Assembly: GCA_031255985.1 (NCBI GenBank)
Contig: JAIRRL010000084.1
Coordinates: 1-6,632, forward strand
DNA length: 6,632 nucleotides
Direction: 5' to 3'
From: Gracilibacteraceae bacterium
GTDB lineage: Bacteria > Bacillota > Desulfitobacteriia > Desulfitobacteriales > Syntrophobotulaceae
Shown here: one piece after another, positions 6,054 through 6,632 of the stretch
Position numbering within the stretch: position 1 is the first letter of the stretch
How the letters are laid out: the number at the start of each line of letters is the position of its first letter
Program-made: the position numbers and the translations under genes
The notes under the pieces: model-generated
What the model was told of the DNA's origin: nothing
The model's input: only the letters and a program-made list of their open reading frames with translations
Database searches by the model: none

Positions 6054-6125
6054 TCAAACTCCAGCCGCCTGCCGGCGGAGGATGCTTGCCGCCTCCTCCG
6101 CCATCTCCGTGATTTTTGTCTTCAC
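6054..6125 (-). CDS. Possible 23-codon micro-ORF or gene remnant in the operon spacer
   Basis: Between the acyl-CoA dehydrogenase and the FAD enzyme, AAGGAG (6142-6137) is followed 11 bases later by GTG (6125-6123) and 23 codons ending in TGA (6056-6054). Translated with a Met start it reads MKTKITEMAEEAASILRRQA then A-G-V. The composition looks protein-like: a charged amphipathic helix with no rare residues. The K-T-K-I-x-x-x-x-E-A-x-x-[IL]-x-[KR] pattern is faintly like the beginning of class I CoA-transferase alpha subunits, which would suit this neighbourhood, but about 20 residues cannot prove homology. It could be a true small peptide, a decayed N-terminus, or chance. A CTG one codon upstream would give a more usual spacing of eight bases. 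Confidence 0.25.
   Translation of the reverse strand: MKTKITEMAEEAASILRRQAAGV
6065..6102 (-). other. Two mutually exclusive GC-rich hairpins in the operon spacer
   Basis: GGCGGAGGA (6074-6082) and TCCTCCGCC (6094-6102) form a perfect 9-bp inverted repeat with an 11-base loop. The same GGCGG (6074-6078) can instead pair with CCGCC (6065-6069) across a 4-base loop. On the transcribed minus strand the structure is followed by A-rich, not T-rich, sequence (GACAAAAAAATCAGG), so it is not an intrinsic terminator. It overlaps the possible micro-ORF. A 3' stabiliser of the dehydrogenase message or a folding switch would be speculation. Confidence 0.35.
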
Positions 6126-6155
6126 CAGACTCGCGTCTCCTTAACTAAAGCGGTT

Positions 6156-6632
6156 TCAGACTTTCGGCTCGGCGAACAGCCCTCTGGCCACAATCAGTTT
6201 CATTACTTCCGAGCTGCCGGCTGAAATAGAAGCCGACCTTGCGTCCAAACTCATGCGGGAAATCGGGAATTCGGAGATGATGCCGTAACCGCCGTGTACT
6301 TGCAGGCATATATCCACAACTTCTTTCACATAGTCGCAAGCATACATTTTGGCGCAGGCCACCTCAAAGTTTACGTCCTCCCCGCGGCAATGAGCAAGAA
6401 TCAGGTTGTCAATCATGCTGCGTCCCGCCACAAGCCGGCTGGCCACTTCCGCCAGTTTGAACTCTGTATTCTGGAATTTGGACAAGCTTCTTCCGAAAAC
6501 CTTGCGGGTTTTGGCGTATTTAACCGCTTCCTGCAAAGCCAGTTCGGCGAAGGACTGCCAGCCGTTGGCCGCCAGCAATCTCTCCTGTTGCAGCCCCTTC
6601 ATGACATAACTAAAACCTTTGCCTTCAACGCC
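6156..6632 (-). CDS. Acyl-CoA dehydrogenase, C-terminal part (start beyond the right edge)
   Basis: The frame is open from the window edge to TGA at 6158-6156, giving the last 158 residues, about 40% of a usual 380-residue enzyme. The fragment begins GVEGKGFSYVMKGLQQERLL, the standard entry into the C-terminal helical domain; the internal ATG at 6602 is therefore not the start. Flavin and dimer motifs visible are R43-x-x-F46-G47, QVHGGYG (111-117) and AGSSEVMK (138-145). The catalytic base seems to be E17 in QQERL: the position of the usual C-terminal Glu (MCAD E376) is Ala138, and the two are exactly 121 residues apart, as are MCAD 255 and 376. That is the isovaleryl-CoA/long-chain type of active site. 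It oxidises an acyl-CoA to the 2-enoyl-CoA, or works in reverse, passing electrons to ETF. It is the most upstream visible gene of the apparent operon; the 163-base spacer after it leaves some doubt about co-transcription. Confidence 0.9.
   Translation of the reverse strand, partial: GVEGKGFSYVMKGLQQERLLAANGWQSFAELALQEAVKYAKTRKVFGRSLSKFQNTEFKLAEVASRLVAGRSMIDNLILAHCRGEDVNFEVACAKMYACDYVKEVVDICLQVHGGYGIISEFPISRMSLDARSASISAGSSEVMKLIVARGLFAEPKV

Noticed and set aside
6052..6057. Perfect TTGACA on the minus strand in the spacer, as a promoter for the FAD enzyme
   Set aside because: No -10-like hexamer lies 16-18 bases downstream; the sequence there is GC-rich (TTCGCGTCGG).
6074..6102. 9-bp inverted repeat as a terminator of the acyl-CoA dehydrogenase gene
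   Set aside because: The transcribed strand continues with A-rich sequence instead of a U-tract, so intrinsic termination is not supported; the structure is listed only as a hairpin.
5144..6112. Two plus-strand open frames of about 150 codons (5144-5593 and 5648-6112)
   Set aside because: Both are antisense to the well-supported FAD enzyme, show no domain pattern, and have no convincing promoter or ribosome site.

Overview
The window appears to come from an anaerobic, quinone-containing bacterium. A low-G+C-lineage firmicute with moderate genomic G+C (Negativicutes or Clostridia type) is my best guess. The evidence is indirect: strong AGGAGG-type ribosome sites, a canonical sigma-A promoter, and a heterodisulfide-reductase-like membrane Fe-S protein of the kind that couples acyl-CoA dehydrogenases to menaquinone in anaerobes. 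No rRNA, tRNA, CRISPR array or mobile element is visible. Every gene I accept lies on the minus strand, so transcription runs from right to left.

Layout in transcription order. (1) 6632-6156: the C-terminal 158 residues of an acyl-CoA dehydrogenase whose start lies outside the window. (2) 6155-5993: a 163-base spacer with a possible 23-codon micro-ORF and two hairpin regions. (3) 5992-4466: a 508-residue FAD enzyme of the phytoene-desaturase/retinol-saturase superfamily. (4) 4466-3282: a 394-residue FAD/NAD(P)H reductase with a C-terminal plant-type 2Fe-2S domain; it starts at a GTG that overlaps the previous stop by one base. (5) 3260-1275: a 661-residue integral membrane protein with a NarI-like cytochrome b part, two 4Fe-4S motifs and two CCG domains, resembling electron-transfer-flavoprotein:methylmenaquinone oxidoreductase (EMO, formerly DUF224). 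(6) 1278-295: a metallo-beta-lactamase-fold hydrolase overlapping the previous gene by four bases (ATGA). An intrinsic terminator follows at 289-256.

The AT-rich left end holds a second transcription unit: a 17-bp operator-like palindrome (236-220) abutting the -35 of a near-consensus extended -10 promoter (219-190), then the first 57 codons (172-2) of a protein that looks like a PAS-domain sensor/regulator leaving the window.

How the genes may work together (inference): the operon joins an acyl-CoA dehydrogenase and a second flavoenzyme of the C=C desaturase/saturase type to two electron-transfer proteins. One is soluble and uses NAD(P)H; the other is membrane-bound and probably faces menaquinone. 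No etfAB is present in the window. A plausible reading is an oxidation/reduction pathway for an unidentified acyl-CoA or unsaturated substrate connected to both NAD(P)H and the quinone pool, with the PAS protein as a candidate regulator next door. The substrate cannot be read from the sequence.
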